Shown here: piece after piece, positions 31,134 to 40,411 of the stretch
Layout: each line of letters opens with the position of its first letter
Position numbering within the stretch: the stretch's first letter is position 1
NCBI GenBank assembly: GCA_013290125.1
Contig: JABCYQ010000005.1
Location: 62,001-126,000 of the forward strand
Direction: 5' to 3'
From: Vulcanimicrobiota bacterium
GTDB taxonomy: Bacteria; Vulcanimicrobiota; Vulcanimicrobiia; Eremiobacterales; Eremiobacteraceae
DNA: 64,000 nt
The notes under the pieces: model-generated
Told to the model about the DNA's origin: nothing
Databases searched by the model: none
What the model saw: only the letters and a program-made list of their open reading frames with translations
Position numbers and translations under genes: made by a program

Positions 31134-33800
31134 TTACTTCAAAGCGCTTTGATTCTTCACTTCATGCCAACGCGATCTCAACTCGCCACGTGAGGTCACG
31201 CCGATCTTTCGGTAAATGCGCGCCAGATGCACGCCTACCGTCCCCTCCGCTATTCCCAACGCCTCGGCCACACGCCGATCGCTCCAACCGAGAGAAACGA
31301 ACTCCACAATGCGGCTCTGATGCTCGTTCAAGAGAGGTTTGGTAGTGCGTGGTCGATTCTGCTCCAAACGAACAAGTTCGAATGCCTCGCCCCGGTCACT
31401 GCGGTCGATCGACCGGTTGCTACACGCGTCACAGAGAGCTATGAGGTACTTGTTGCCGAGTAGATCGAAGAGGCAGCGCGCCTCATCGACCCCAGGCGAC
31501 GTGCGTCTGGATGCGCGGTGTTGTCTTTTGCCATACAGTGCCTCGGTCAAAGAGCGAACGGCGCGGTAAAACGGAGCATCGGCAAGCGGCCCCGTCGACG
31601 CGACTAGCCGAACACGTCGAAAATCCGGCGGGCGTGCGATCTGAGCCGCAGTCGTCAGAAGCAGCCATGCATCGGTGCAATCGGTCAACGACTCAAGCCC
31701 GCGATGCACGATATCTCGCGCCGCTTCACGCTCCCCGGCGCGATAAAAGCTAAGGGCAAGCGCGCTTGCGGCAAACGAGATTGATGTTTTCTGTTCCGAC
31801 TCAATGGCCGTGTTCAACAGGGCTAGTGAAGCAGACGACGGCTCGAAGTCGGCCGGATTCCGCCCAGCGGCAAGGACGCGAGAAAACGTATCGCTGACGC
31901 GCAGCATGACCCAAGTGAGGTCGTCGGCAAGATATGATGTCTGACTGAACTTTGTGCAGAGTTCCCGAGCTTCCGAAACGTTACCATTGAGTGCTAGGTA
32001 CTGCGACAGGTTTGCCGCGGCGCCTCGCCGCAAATGATCCACCTGGTGGGCGCTTGAAACCGACAAGGCGTCCACCGGCGAGTCAGCGACGATCGCGAAT
32101 GCCTTTTTAGAGTAAGAAACCGCGCGATACATGTCTCCTAACGTCGCGGCCACTTCACCGGCCAGTTCGTATGCCTTGATCCGTGCGAGGACGTCGTTTG
32201 AGCCGCGGCCGACAACGAGGCCGGCATCAGCCTCGCGCGTCGCGTTCGCGACGTCGCCGCAATGAAGGAACGCGAACGCCCTGCTCGCACAAACGCGAAG
32301 TAAATCGACATCGGTGACCTGCTTGACGTCACTGCTCTCGAATTGCGACAGCCACGGCCCGGGCTTCGACGCAGTCACTGCGCTGAAATACGCTGCGAGC
32401 GCCAGCAGCCGCGGCGGCGCGACAGCGCTGCCCTCCCCCTCTGAAAGCGCGTCTGCCAACGAGCCGAGTGCTTCGACGGGGCGACCTCTGTAAAACTGCG
32501 TAACCGCAAGCTGTTCCGCGAACTGGACGACCATCCCGGGCATTCTATTCCGCTGCGCGTCGTGTAGTCCGCTCGAATACTCGAGCACTGCAGATTCGCT
32601 TGCTCCGAGCATCTCCAGTGACACTGCGAGCCGCTCCCTAGCGACGAGGCACGAGTCGATGTCACGCGAGAAGCGCAGAACAAATCTGCTCCAACGCGCT
32701 GCTTCGACGTAGTTCCGATCTCGGAGTGCAACGGCTGTTGCAGCTAAAGCCTCTCTGACCGAGCGCTTCGTTTTGCCGGCGTACCCAAGATGCTCCGCCA
32801 TCGCGGCTGGACGCTTCTCCTCGCGCCTTGAAAGATATCGATAGGCGGCGTCGTGCAACAACGAGCGGATGTCGTTGGTCACGTCGTCGTAGACGACCAA
32901 ACGCCAGAGCGGGTGCGAGAAACGGTAGGCCGACTTACCTTCTCCGGCGTCGCGACACAACAAGACGCCTCGGTCGCAGAGAAGCTGCAACGATTCCGCT
33001 GTTTGGGATTGCGTGGCCCCGAGCATCGCGGACAGCTGCCGCATCGTGAAGTCCCCGGCTACGGCGGCGGCGCGAAGCGCTCGCTCCTCAAATCGGCTCA
33101 AGTTGCGAGATCGTGAAGCAACTTCTTCCGCCGCGGTTGGAAACAATGGATTTGGGCTACCCAGAGCGGCGACGATGTCAAGAAGGTACCCGGGATTTCC
33201 CCCGGCGAGCTCGACACATGCGGCAGCGATATCCTGAGGAATCGACGCGGAATCTTTTCCACATGCGTGTCTGAAGATAGCCGACATCTCATCGTAACCC
33301 AGCGGCTCGAGCGCCAACCGCAGGTCGACGCGCTGGACGAGCGCGGCAAGGCGCCTCTGCCGCATCCGCGATTCTAGTCCGGTCTCGATGAGGACGATGA
33401 GCAACAGTTGACTTGCTCGACTGCAACCGATGATTTCGTGCAACACCTCGGCATTGCGAGGCGAGACGAGTTCTCCGTGTTTCAGCACAACGATGCGAGG
33501 TCGTTGCGCGGCGGGGCCGATTCGTAGGTTCCGAACCTCGTCGTCGAGCGCAAAGATCGACGTCGCCTGCCAATCGAACTCTGCGTTGCCTGATCGGAGC
33601 TCTTCGAGCAGCCGATGCTTCCCGCTGCCGCGTGCACCCGCTAGCGTAATCGTCCCGCCGATTCCCGACTTGAGCGAGTCGGTTGCAAGGCGTAACGCCG
33701 CGATCTCGTTATCGCGTCCGACGAAAGGCGCCATCGAAAGCTCGACGGCGGTGGGCAAAGCCACTCCGTTATGAAGAAGTGTTTCCGAAAACGACCACAA
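31134..33800 (-). CDS. Large ATPase LuxR-family transcription regulator
   Basis: 888 aa. APFVGRDNEIAALR precedes the Walker A motif GARGSGKH (55-62). A NTPase module extends to ~330, a helical repeat region follows to ~800, and a C-terminal LuxR HTH (LLNEHQSRIVEFVSLGWSDR, then GTVGVHLARIYRKIGV) ends the protein. The start might instead be a codon nearer MAPFVGR at residue 23. It resembles the regulator at 9935 in plan but is divergent in sequence. The CocE-type gene lies 122 bp downstream on the same strand and may be co-transcribed. Confidence 0.88.
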   Translation of the reverse strand: MWSFSETLLHNGVALPTAVELSMAPFVGRDNEIAALRLATDSLKSGIGGTITLAGARGSGKHRLLEELRSGNAEFDWQATSIFALDDEVRNLRIGPAAQRPRIVVLKHGELVSPRNAEVLHEIIGCSRASQLLLIVLIETGLESRMRQRRLAALVQRVDLRLALEPLGYDEMSAIFRHACGKDSASIPQDIAAACVELAGGNPGYLLDIVAALGSPNPLFPTAAEEVASRSRNLSRFEERALRAAAVAGDFTMRQLSAMLGATQSQTAESLQLLCDRGVLLCRDAGEGKSAYRFSHPLWRLVVYDDVTNDIRSLLHDAAYRYLSRREEKRPAAMAEHLGYAGKTKRSVREALAATAVALRDRNYVEAARWSRFVLRFSRDIDSCLVARERLAVSLEMLGASESAVLEYSSGLHDAQRNRMPGMVVQFAEQLAVTQFYRGRPVEALGSLADALSEGEGSAVAPPRLLALAAYFSAVTASKPGPWLSQFESSDVKQVTDVDLLRVCASRAFAFLHCGDVANATREADAGLVVGRGSNDVLARIKAYELAGEVAATLGDMYRAVSYSKKAFAIVADSPVDALSVSSAHQVDHLRRGAAANLSQYLALNGNVSEARELCTKFSQTSYLADDLTWVMLRVSDTFSRVLAAGRNPADFEPSSASLALLNTAIESEQKTSISFAASALALSFYRAGEREAARDIVHRGLESLTDCTDAWLLLTTAAQIARPPDFRRVRLVASTGPLADAPFYRAVRSLTEALYGKRQHRASRRTSPGVDEARCLFDLLGNKYLIALCDACSNRSIDRSDRGEAFELVRLEQNRPRTTKPLLNEHQSRIVEFVSLGWSDRRVAEALGIAEGTVGVHLARIYRKIGVTSRGELRSRWHEVKNQSALK

Positions 33801-34189
33801 GCGTCGAATGTTCCCTATTCGCAGGAGCCAACTAGCCCCGACGAGCTACCCTCGTTCGGATTGACCTCTAGAAATCGTTACAGTTAGTGTGCCGCAGCCG
33901 CCTGAATTTACTGAGAAGATTTGGAGGCGAGTGCGGTCTACTTTGGATCTCCCAGTGTATGACGAACGTGATATATTGCCGCCCGCCAGACTTGTCGCTA
34001 TACTCAAAATTCGGATGGCCTTGCTGCATTTTGGCGCGTTTCATACACGCGACCCAGGGGCAAAAGCCTCCATTTAGTGCGTTGACCGGGTGCAAGCGTG
34101 CCGATGAATCGAAATTACGCGGTAAGAGGTGTAGAGTCGATCGGTCCCATTCGTCCAGCAACGTCCATTATTTCACATGAGGTAAAGGA
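33801..34189. other. Intergenic region between divergent genes; weak 62-codon ORF
   Basis: Likely contains promoters for the LuxR regulator (-) and the Kelch protein (+). A GTG-started frame 33889-34077 (+) encodes a plausible small protein (PEFTEKIWRRVRSTLDL, RDILPPARLVAILKIRMALL) but lacks a ribosome binding site, so I leave it as unproven. Confidence 0.35.
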
Positions 34190-35236
34190 ATGATAGCGCG
34201 ACCTTTCTCGACTTGGCCTTCGGCACCATTGATTCTGGCGGTCGCCGCATGTATCTTAGTCTCCGCCTGCTCCGGGCTCAACTCGGCCATACCTCGGGGC
34301 ACGACCCCGGGTTTGTCTGGAGCGCGCGCGTCGGGCAGCCAAAATCATATCAGAACCGCCACGAGCAACACTTGGACACTCGGCGCACCGGCACCGACGC
34401 GCCAATTCACCGGCGCCGCGGCGGCTGTGGGTGACAACATCTATCTTCTCGGCGGCGAAGGCCGCGTAACCGTTCTTCGAGAGAACGACGTGTACGACAC
34501 GACGACCAACACGTGGACGAGCGCCAAGCGAATGCCGACAGCGCGCGCGGCATTGGCGGCCGCTTCAGTGAACGGCATTGTCTTCGCGATCGGCGGCGAA
34601 CTGTTCAATGGAACTCCGCTGACGACGGTCGAAGCGTACGATCCCACCAACAACACGTGGTCGACAAAGGCGCCGCTTCCCGTCGCTGTCGACAGCATGA
34701 CCGCCACGGTCGACAACGGGATCATCTACGTCGTCGGCGGTCTCAACGACAGCAACGGCGTGCCGTTCAGCGGCGTTCAGGCCTACGATCCAAGCACCGA
34801 CTCGTGGTCGGCCGTCGCGCCCCTCAACGTGGCGAAGGCATTTGCTTACACCGGAACGGTCGGTACCAAGATCGTCGCGGCCGGAGGCTTCATCGGCAAC
34901 GGTCCCACCACCGATAACGAAACGTACAACCCGGCCTCGAACGTGTGGCGGGTGAAGAGGCAAGATCCACGGGCCCGGTATGGGGGTTGCGCGGGAGCGA
35001 TCGGGGGATCGTTATACACGGCCGGTGGGTTGATCTTCTTCCCATTTCGTAGCGCGTCCGACAAACTCGCGGCATACGACGTCGCCGGAGATACCTGGAC
35101 GGCGCTTGCGCCGATGCCGTTCGCGATGATCGGCCCGGCGTCTGCAGTGGTCAATGGCCAACTGTACTGCATCGGCGGCTCGCCGTTTTTTGGCCAGTCT
35201 ACCCATTCGCCAAGAGTTCAGATATACACCCCGTAA
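34190..35236 (+). CDS. Kelch-repeat lipoprotein
   Basis: 348 aa. Lipobox VSAC (ACILVSACSGL, ~Cys27). From ~75 it has six Kelch repeats with paired Gly (YLLGGEGR, FAIGGEL, YVVGGLND, VAAGGF, YTAGGLI, YCIGGSP) and following Y/W spaced by NTW or DSW, forming a six-bladed propeller. GAGG precedes the ATG. The gene is closed by a strong terminator at 35260. Likely a surface protein with binding function. Confidence 0.9.
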   Translation: MIARPFSTWPSAPLILAVAACILVSACSGLNSAIPRGTTPGLSGARASGSQNHIRTATSNTWTLGAPAPTRQFTGAAAAVGDNIYLLGGEGRVTVLRENDVYDTTTNTWTSAKRMPTARAALAAASVNGIVFAIGGELFNGTPLTTVEAYDPTNNTWSTKAPLPVAVDSMTATVDNGIIYVVGGLNDSNGVPFSGVQAYDPSTDSWSAVAPLNVAKAFAYTGTVGTKIVAAGGFIGNGPTTDNETYNPASNVWRVKRQDPRARYGGCAGAIGGSLYTAGGLIFFPFRSASDKLAAYDVAGDTWTALAPMPFAMIGPASAVVNGQLYCIGGSPFFGQSTHSPRVQIYTP

Positions 35237-35259
35237 GGGTCAACCGTGACTGGTCTCGA

Positions 35260-35292
35260 CCCCGCATGCCGAAGGGCATGCGGGGTTTTTAT
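35260..35292 (+). terminator. Strong intrinsic terminator after the Kelch gene
   Basis: CCCCGCATGCC (35260-35270) pairs perfectly with GGCATGCGGGG (35275-35285) around a 4-nt loop and runs into TTTTT. Its right edge touches the stop codon of the converging OsmC gene. Confidence 0.93.
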
Positions 35293-35822
35293 TCGCCCGA
35301 GAGAGCGTCAGATTGGACGTGGAACTCAACCACCGGTTTGATTCCGCTTGCAAGTGTCTGATAAACGACGCAATATCGTTCCGTCAGCTTTTGCAATACC
35401 GCAGTTTCGTCGAGCGTAGCATCCGTGTCGAGGTCGAAACGAAGCCGGATATTCTTGAATCCGACCGGCGCGTCTCGGTCAACGCCCAGTGTGCCGCGGA
35501 AATCCAAGTCTCCCTCCGCCTGAACGCTTCCGCCGCGTAGACGAATATTTTTTGCGGTCGCGACCGATCGCAAAGTGACACCGGCGCACGCGACGAGCGC
35601 CTGCAACAGCATGTCGCCAGAACAAGCGAACGATCCGTCGCCGCCGGTCGCCGGATGCAGACCGGCTTTCACGAGCGCGCGTCCGGTCTCAACGCTGCAG
35701 CTGAGCCCCTCTGGATCATCGACTCGCCCATGTGCCGTCAGCGTGATGAGCGCGGCTTCCGGTTCCGCGCGGTACCGATCTTTGATCGGCGCCTGTAGTG
35801 AGCGCAAGTTGTCAGAATTCAC
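35289..35822 (-). CDS. OsmC family peroxidase-like protein
   Basis: 177 aa. The reactive cysteines of the family are seen as VACAGVTLR (Cys79) and ERYCVVYQTL (Cys151), with the expected DPEGLSCSVETGRA and GDMLLQALV segments. OsmC/Ohr proteins reduce organic hydroperoxides with the Cys pair. The first ~40 residues form an N-terminal extension typical of longer OsmC members. It is divergent from the amine oxidase at 35993; the short intergenic region holds both promoters. Confidence 0.9.
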   Translation of the reverse strand: MNSDNLRSLQAPIKDRYRAEPEAALITLTAHGRVDDPEGLSCSVETGRALVKAGLHPATGGDGSFACSGDMLLQALVACAGVTLRSVATAKNIRLRGGSVQAEGDLDFRGTLGVDRDAPVGFKNIRLRFDLDTDATLDETAVLQKLTERYCVVYQTLASGIKPVVEFHVQSDALSGE

Positions 35823-35992
35823 GTGAGTCCTTCCGTGTCACCGCCCGGTTAATCCCGTGGCATCCGTTGTCATAAACATTTGCCGTGCTTCCGCGTTCAC
35901 CATGCTTTCGGAAACGCTGTCTGTACTGAGCGCACGTGCGATGCGTTCGAACGTAAGGTAATATCGCTCGTAAAGCATAACGGCTCTGCGGC

Positions 35993-37327
35993 ATGGCTCG
36001 AACAGATTCGGATGCGGACGCAATCGTGATCGGCGCGGGCGCAGCGGGCCTGGCCGCTGCGCGGAGTCTCGCCGCCCACTCGCTTCGGGTGATCGTGGTC
36101 GAGGCGCGCGATCGTGTTGGAGGCCGCGTCGTATCGCGCTCATCGCAACATTCGGGCGTCAGCGCCGAGCTCGGCGCGGAATTCATCCACGGCCAGGCGC
36201 CGGAGACGAGGGCTCTGCTCCGCGAAGCCGGCATCTCGAGCGTGGACACCGGCGACGAATCCTGGTCTTGCAGCGGTGACGGAGATCTGCTCCGCGACGA
36301 GCGCGACTTGGCGATGACCGCGAGTATCTTCGAAGAGGCTCGCAAACTTCGCCAGGACGAAACAGTGGATCACTTCCTTCGGCGCTTCGCGCACGACGGC
36401 TCGATGCGCGAGGCGGCGGAGATGGCACGAGTCTTCGTCGAAGGATTTGACGCCGCCGATCCGTCCATCGCAAGCGTGCGTTCGGTGGCGGACGAAGTGT
36501 ACTCCGGCGTGGATTTCGCAAGCGCGCGGCCGGACGGCGGCTACGGGCCGATGTTCAATCGCTTACACGAGGACTGCGTCAGGGCGGGCGCGCAGATGTC
36601 TCTATCGACAGAGGTGCGACGGATCTCGTGGCGCCGCGGGTTGGTATCGGTCGAAACCAGACAAGCTAGCGGGGAGACAAACACATTTCGTGCGCGAGCC
36701 GCAATCGTGACGCTGCCGACCGGCGTTTTGCGGAATTCCGGGGACGATGGCTCGGTCGCTTTCGATCCAGATCTTCCTTCGGGCAAAAGCGAGGCGATAC
36801 GACGCATCGAGATGGGCCACGTAGTCAAGGTAGTGCTCTGGTTCAGGACTGCTTTCTGGGAAGTGCTCCGTGGAGGGCGCTACAGAGACAGTGCGTTCTT
36901 CCGCTGCATGGGGCAAGAGTTTCCCACGTATTGGACGCAGTTTCCGCAGCGCAACGGGTTGATCGTGGCGTGGGTCGGCGGCCCGAAGGCGATCGCTCTA
37001 CGCGAGACGACGCAAACGGAACTCATCGAACGCGCGCTCGACGGCTTCGGGTCGATGTTCGGAGAAGTCGAACTGGCCCGCCGGGAGTTTGAAGCTGGAT
37101 CCATGCACGACTGGAGCCACGATCCGTTCGCTCGCGGGGCGTACAGCTACGTCACGGTCGGAGCCGATGACCCACGCGCAACGCTTGCCGCGCCGGTAGA
37201 CGATACGTTGTTCTTCGCCGGCGAAGCGACGTCGAATGACGGCCAAGGCGGCACGGTGAATGGAGCGTTGCAAACCGGTGAACGCGCCGCTCGTGAGGCG
37301 GCGACGTCGCTTGGAGTTCTGAGATAA
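35993..37327 (+). CDS. Flavin-containing amine oxidase
   Basis: 444 aa. The FAD dinucleotide-binding motif GAGAAGL (14-20) with VVEARDRVGGRV, the LGAEFIHG substrate-domain segment, and the C-terminal FAD block DTLFFAGEATSNDGQGGTVN are all present. These define a monoamine-oxidase/polyamine-oxidase-like enzyme that oxidises an amine to imine plus H2O2. The specific amine is unknown. It is followed after 3 bp by the amber-interrupted membrane protein gene. Confidence 0.9.
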   Translation: MARTDSDADAIVIGAGAAGLAAARSLAAHSLRVIVVEARDRVGGRVVSRSSQHSGVSAELGAEFIHGQAPETRALLREAGISSVDTGDESWSCSGDGDLLRDERDLAMTASIFEEARKLRQDETVDHFLRRFAHDGSMREAAEMARVFVEGFDAADPSIASVRSVADEVYSGVDFASARPDGGYGPMFNRLHEDCVRAGAQMSLSTEVRRISWRRGLVSVETRQASGETNTFRARAAIVTLPTGVLRNSGDDGSVAFDPDLPSGKSEAIRRIEMGHVVKVVLWFRTAFWEVLRGGRYRDSAFFRCMGQEFPTYWTQFPQRNGLIVAWVGGPKAIALRETTQTELIERALDGFGSMFGEVELARREFEAGSMHDWSHDPFARGAYSYVTVGADDPRATLAAPVDDTLFFAGEATSNDGQGGTVNGALQTGERAAREAATSLGVLR

Positions 37328-37330
37328 TAG

Positions 37331-37873
37331 ATGGCTGAAACTGCTTCGTCTATCCTCGGGCCGTAGTCGAATTTCTACGCGATGACCGGGTCGTCGGCCG
37401 GCGCCCTTACGGGACTGATGTTCGTCGTGATCACCCTCGTAACCGGAGTCGAGCGGCTCCGTCGCAACCGAGACGGCATCTCCGCGTTCAGCACGCCGAT
37501 CGTTTTGCATTTCGGTGCGGCGTTGCTCGTGTCCGCGATCCTCAGCGTACCGTGGCCTTCGCTTGCCTACCCGGCCTGGCTGCTCGCGATCGCCGGTCTC
37601 TTCGCCGTAGTCTACATACTGCGCGTATGGTTACTCGCCAGACGATTCACCGACTACACGCCGGATCTCGAAGATTGGATATGTTATACGATCCTTCCGC
37701 TCGTAGCCTATAGCACTATACTCATTGGTTCGATCGCATTGAACGCGGCACCGCACGTCGCGCCGTTTGCGCTCGCCGGCGCCGTTTTGCTGCTGATCTT
37801 CATCGGCATTCGCAACGCATGGGATGTTGTGACGTATATCGCGATCGAACACGTCAGTGACCGTCCCTCTTGA
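37331..37873 (+). pseudogene. Multi-pass membrane protein gene with an in-frame amber at codon 12
   Basis: ATG 37331 lies 3 bp after the amine oxidase stop. It encodes MAETASSILGP, then TAG (37364-37366), then in the same frame SNFYAMTGSSAGALTGLMFV and four to five membrane helices to 37873. Related proteins, as I recall them, begin with a W-x-NFY-x-[MI]-x-GS-S/A-AGALTG pattern directly after a short N-terminus, so the TAG replaces the expected Trp (TGG to TAG). The alternative start at ATG 37382 would lose the NFY segment and has no ribosome binding site. Either a nonsense mutation, suppressed codon or sequence error. Confidence 0.6.
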
Positions 37874-38007
37874 CGTGCGGCGCAGATACCGCGCACGTGA
37901 ATCCGACCGTCGGAAGTTCTGCGATATTTAGGAGAGGATGCTCGAGCCACCGCGTTTGAATGGACGAACTTCGCCAAACAATCTCGAGCTCTGACGAAGG
38001 ATAAGCG

Positions 38008-38520
38008 ATGGACTTTCAGTTGCGGCGGTGCGGCCCAGGTGACGAATCGGCCGTCTCGTTGATCGGACAGGCCACCATCCTAGAAACGTACGCCGGAATA
38101 GCCGAAGGTTCGGACCTGTATTCGTATGTGACCACGGGCTTGAGTGTGGAAAGCTTTCGAAGATTGCTCGCAAGCGATCGTGCATGTGCGTGGATCGTCG
38201 AAACAGCTGTAGGGAAGTGTGCGGTCGGGTACGCGCTCCTGCTCGGTGGTGACGGAACCGAGCCGTTTTCCGTGGCAGAACTCGAGCGCCTGTACCTGCT
38301 CTATCGCTTCCATGGACTCGGGCTCGGCAAACGTCTGATGGATGAAGCGCTTTCGTTTGCCCGCTCGAAGAACACCAAGTCGATGTCCTTGCGCGTCAAC
38401 TCGCTGAACGAGCATGCTATCGCGTTCTACGAACGCTACGGATTCAAGACCGTTTCGGAAGAGCCGTTTCGGGCCGGCGAACGTGACTACCAGGTGTTCG
38501 TGATGCAGCTGGCGCTCTGA
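38008..38520 (+). CDS. GNAT family N-acetyltransferase
   Basis: 170 aa with AAGGA six bases before the ATG. The acetyl-CoA binding motif appears as LYRFHGLGLGKRLMDEAL (Q/RxxGxG/A, ~107-118), and the C-terminal strand-helix NEHAIAFYERYGFKTV is characteristic. The substrate may be a small molecule or protein N-terminus. It is monocistronic, with a hairpin and a palindromic repeat downstream. Confidence 0.9.
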   Translation: MDFQLRRCGPGDESAVSLIGQATILETYAGIAEGSDLYSYVTTGLSVESFRRLLASDRACAWIVETAVGKCAVGYALLLGGDGTEPFSVAELERLYLLYRFHGLGLGKRLMDEALSFARSKNTKSMSLRVNSLNEHAIAFYERYGFKTVSEEPFRAGERDYQVFVMQLAL

Positions 38521-38532
38521 AATCTCCGCAAG

Positions 38533-38560
38533 AACGCCGCGAGATCGCTCCCGCGGCGTT
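38533..38560. terminator. 9-bp hairpin after the GNAT gene
   Basis: AACGCCGCG and its complement CGCGGCGTT enclose a 10-nt loop between converging genes. No T-run is present. Confidence 0.5.
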
Positions 38561-38566
38561 ACCGTG

Positions 38567-38592
38567 TAGTAGGGCAAGCATCGCTTGCCCTT
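38567..38592. repeat. Dispersed palindromic element, copy 1
   Basis: GTAGT precedes a perfect 9-bp inverted repeat (AGGGCAAGC / GCTTGCCCT) with 3-nt loop ATC. The same ~26-bp sequence recurs at 41514-41539. Both copies lie just downstream of a stop codon. Confidence 0.8.
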
Positions 38593-38598
38593 TCATCG

Positions 38599-40140
38599 TC
38601 AGATCTTCAATCCGCCGACTTCGTCTTGGGAGATGCCCGATCGAGTGTCCATCCAAGAGGTGAGCAACGTATCGCCGTCCCAGATGTTTCCGGTATAGTC
38701 ACCCATAAACGAACCGCCGAATCCATCGTTGTTCGGATTGGAAGAGGCGGTGGATAGGCGAGTGTTCGCCGCGAAACTCAAGCCGCCGTTGGTCGAGGTC
38801 GTGGAGAACGAATCGTAGCTGAGGTTGGACGGGTCAAGCCGTCGGTCCAACCACGTGACTCCCACAGTGCCGTTCGATCTGAGCGAGAGCCAGGGGAAGA
38901 ACTCGTCGTTCGCGGCGGTTGCATCCACGCGGACGATATGGCTCCACGTCGCACCGCCGGTAGCGGAATGGGCGACGTCGACTTGCATCTTCTTGCCTGT
39001 CCAGCTGTAGAACGTCATGTAGAGACGGTTGTTGAACGGACCGCCCGATCGATCGACGTCCATGGCCGGCACGTCGCTCACGCGCTCGCCCGTGTTCGGC
39101 AGGCATCCGTAAAATGCACCGCAGGGGTCCGGTGCGAGATTGGGCATCGCGACCGTGACCGGCGCCGACCAGGTCTTGCCGCCGTCCGTCGACTTCGAGA
39201 ACAAGATCATGGCTCTCGTGGCGCCGCAGTTGCCATTCGGTCCGGTGGCCGAGCAGCGCATCCACGACAGGTAAACGGTTCCATCCGAACCGATCGCCAA
39301 ATCGCTGAACTGATCGATGATCGGAAAAACCTGGGCGTCGACCATGACGTTGTGCCACGTCGCACCATTGTTGGTGGAATGCCCCACGGCGATGCTCGAG
39401 TTGTTTGTCGTCTGGTCGAAATCAGTGCTCGAGATGTAGATCGTATTTTTTCGCGGACTTGTCGGCGTCACGTCGATCTGCATCCACGGCTTGTCTACGA
39501 ATGTATACGGCGAGATGCCGGTGACTGCGACGGTGGGCGCCGACCATGTCATCCCGTTGTTCGCCGATGTCTCCAATGCTATCTCGGTGACGTTTCCGCC
39601 CGGTGTATCGATACCGGCGATGAACGCGGTGCCGTGGAGATTGTAGCCGACGTTTGGATCACCGTCGCCGCCGTTGCCGGCGAGAACGCCCATGCACGTG
39701 TGATTCCAGGTCGTACCGCCGTTGCTCGACGCATAAAAGCCCTGCAGCGACGAACCGCAATTGTAATCGTTGCCGCCCGTGAGCAAGTCTTTTGGCCGCG
39801 TGGGGTTCTCCGTGATGGGATCTTCGTTGACCGGGCTGCCGCCTTCGGATGCTTGAACGTTTGGAACTATGCACGGAATGGGCGAGCACGTCAATACTTG
39901 GGGATACGGTTGTCTTCCGTATACGAACGGAATCCGCACTCGGCCCGCGCGAATAGCTTGGTCGACCAGCACGCTACCGGACAGCGGACTGCGCATGTCT
40001 ATTCTCGGACCGTAATTGAAATTTCCGCCGTTGATCGCGGTGCCCGGGATGCCGAACATGTTCAGAGCCGCTTGGAGATCATTGATCGGCGTTGGTTGGA
40101 ACGACGTAAGTCCAACCATCGCCAAGACAGCTAAGATCAT
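38599..40140 (-). CDS. BNR/sialidase-like propeller protein
   Basis: 513 aa. Multiple Asp-box motifs (SSNGGTTW, SANNGMTW, STDGGKTW, SATGGATW) mark a six-bladed BNR/sialidase propeller. The N-terminal start at MILAVLAMVGL gives only a short hydrophobic leader, which may be part of a signal peptide. Most BNR proteins of this type lack the sialidase arginine triad, and I cannot establish glycosidase activity. Convergent with the GNAT gene. Confidence 0.82.
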   Translation of the reverse strand: MILAVLAMVGLTSFQPTPINDLQAALNMFGIPGTAINGGNFNYGPRIDMRSPLSGSVLVDQAIRAGRVRIPFVYGRQPYPQVLTCSPIPCIVPNVQASEGGSPVNEDPITENPTRPKDLLTGGNDYNCGSSLQGFYASSNGGTTWNHTCMGVLAGNGGDGDPNVGYNLHGTAFIAGIDTPGGNVTEIALETSANNGMTWSAPTVAVTGISPYTFVDKPWMQIDVTPTSPRKNTIYISSTDFDQTTNNSSIAVGHSTNNGATWHNVMVDAQVFPIIDQFSDLAIGSDGTVYLSWMRCSATGPNGNCGATRAMILFSKSTDGGKTWSAPVTVAMPNLAPDPCGAFYGCLPNTGERVSDVPAMDVDRSGGPFNNRLYMTFYSWTGKKMQVDVAHSATGGATWSHIVRVDATAANDEFFPWLSLRSNGTVGVTWLDRRLDPSNLSYDSFSTTSTNGGLSFAANTRLSTASSNPNNDGFGGSFMGDYTGNIWDGDTLLTSWMDTRSGISQDEVGGLKI

Positions 40141-40411
40141 CTAAGTTTCCTTCTGAGATCAAAGTGAGGGGAGAAATTGGTTGGGTCGGCATTCTGGCGA
40201 GCGTACGACAAACTCTCTATAGGTTGATATTCTCTTCATCTAGACAACATTGGGTGGGACCGATGGCCTGGCGACCAAAGGTCCCGTTTGAAAATCTTCT
40301 GCGATATCAATCCGAGTGTGACGCGTCGTTTGGAGGTCGCGACACCGTACATCCGAATCGGTCTCGACTTACGCAACGATGCTTCGACGTCCGTTTGAGG
40401 TTGGAGAGATA

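Noticed and set aside
30340-37400. Genome-wide reassignment of TAG as a sense codon
   Set aside because: TAG ends many clearly complete genes in the window (for example pqqA at 56817, the Fic gene at 3854, the lipoprotein at 19050), so only local suppression, mutation or error can be considered.
37382-37873. Membrane protein starting at ATG 37382 as an intact gene
   Set aside because: It lacks a ribosome binding site and would drop the conserved NFY segment; the in-frame upstream ATG with one amber explains the sequence better.
38938-40134. 398-aa open frame on the plus strand
   Set aside because: It is the antisense shadow of the BNR gene (38599-40140), rich in Arg/His/Val with no ribosome binding site.
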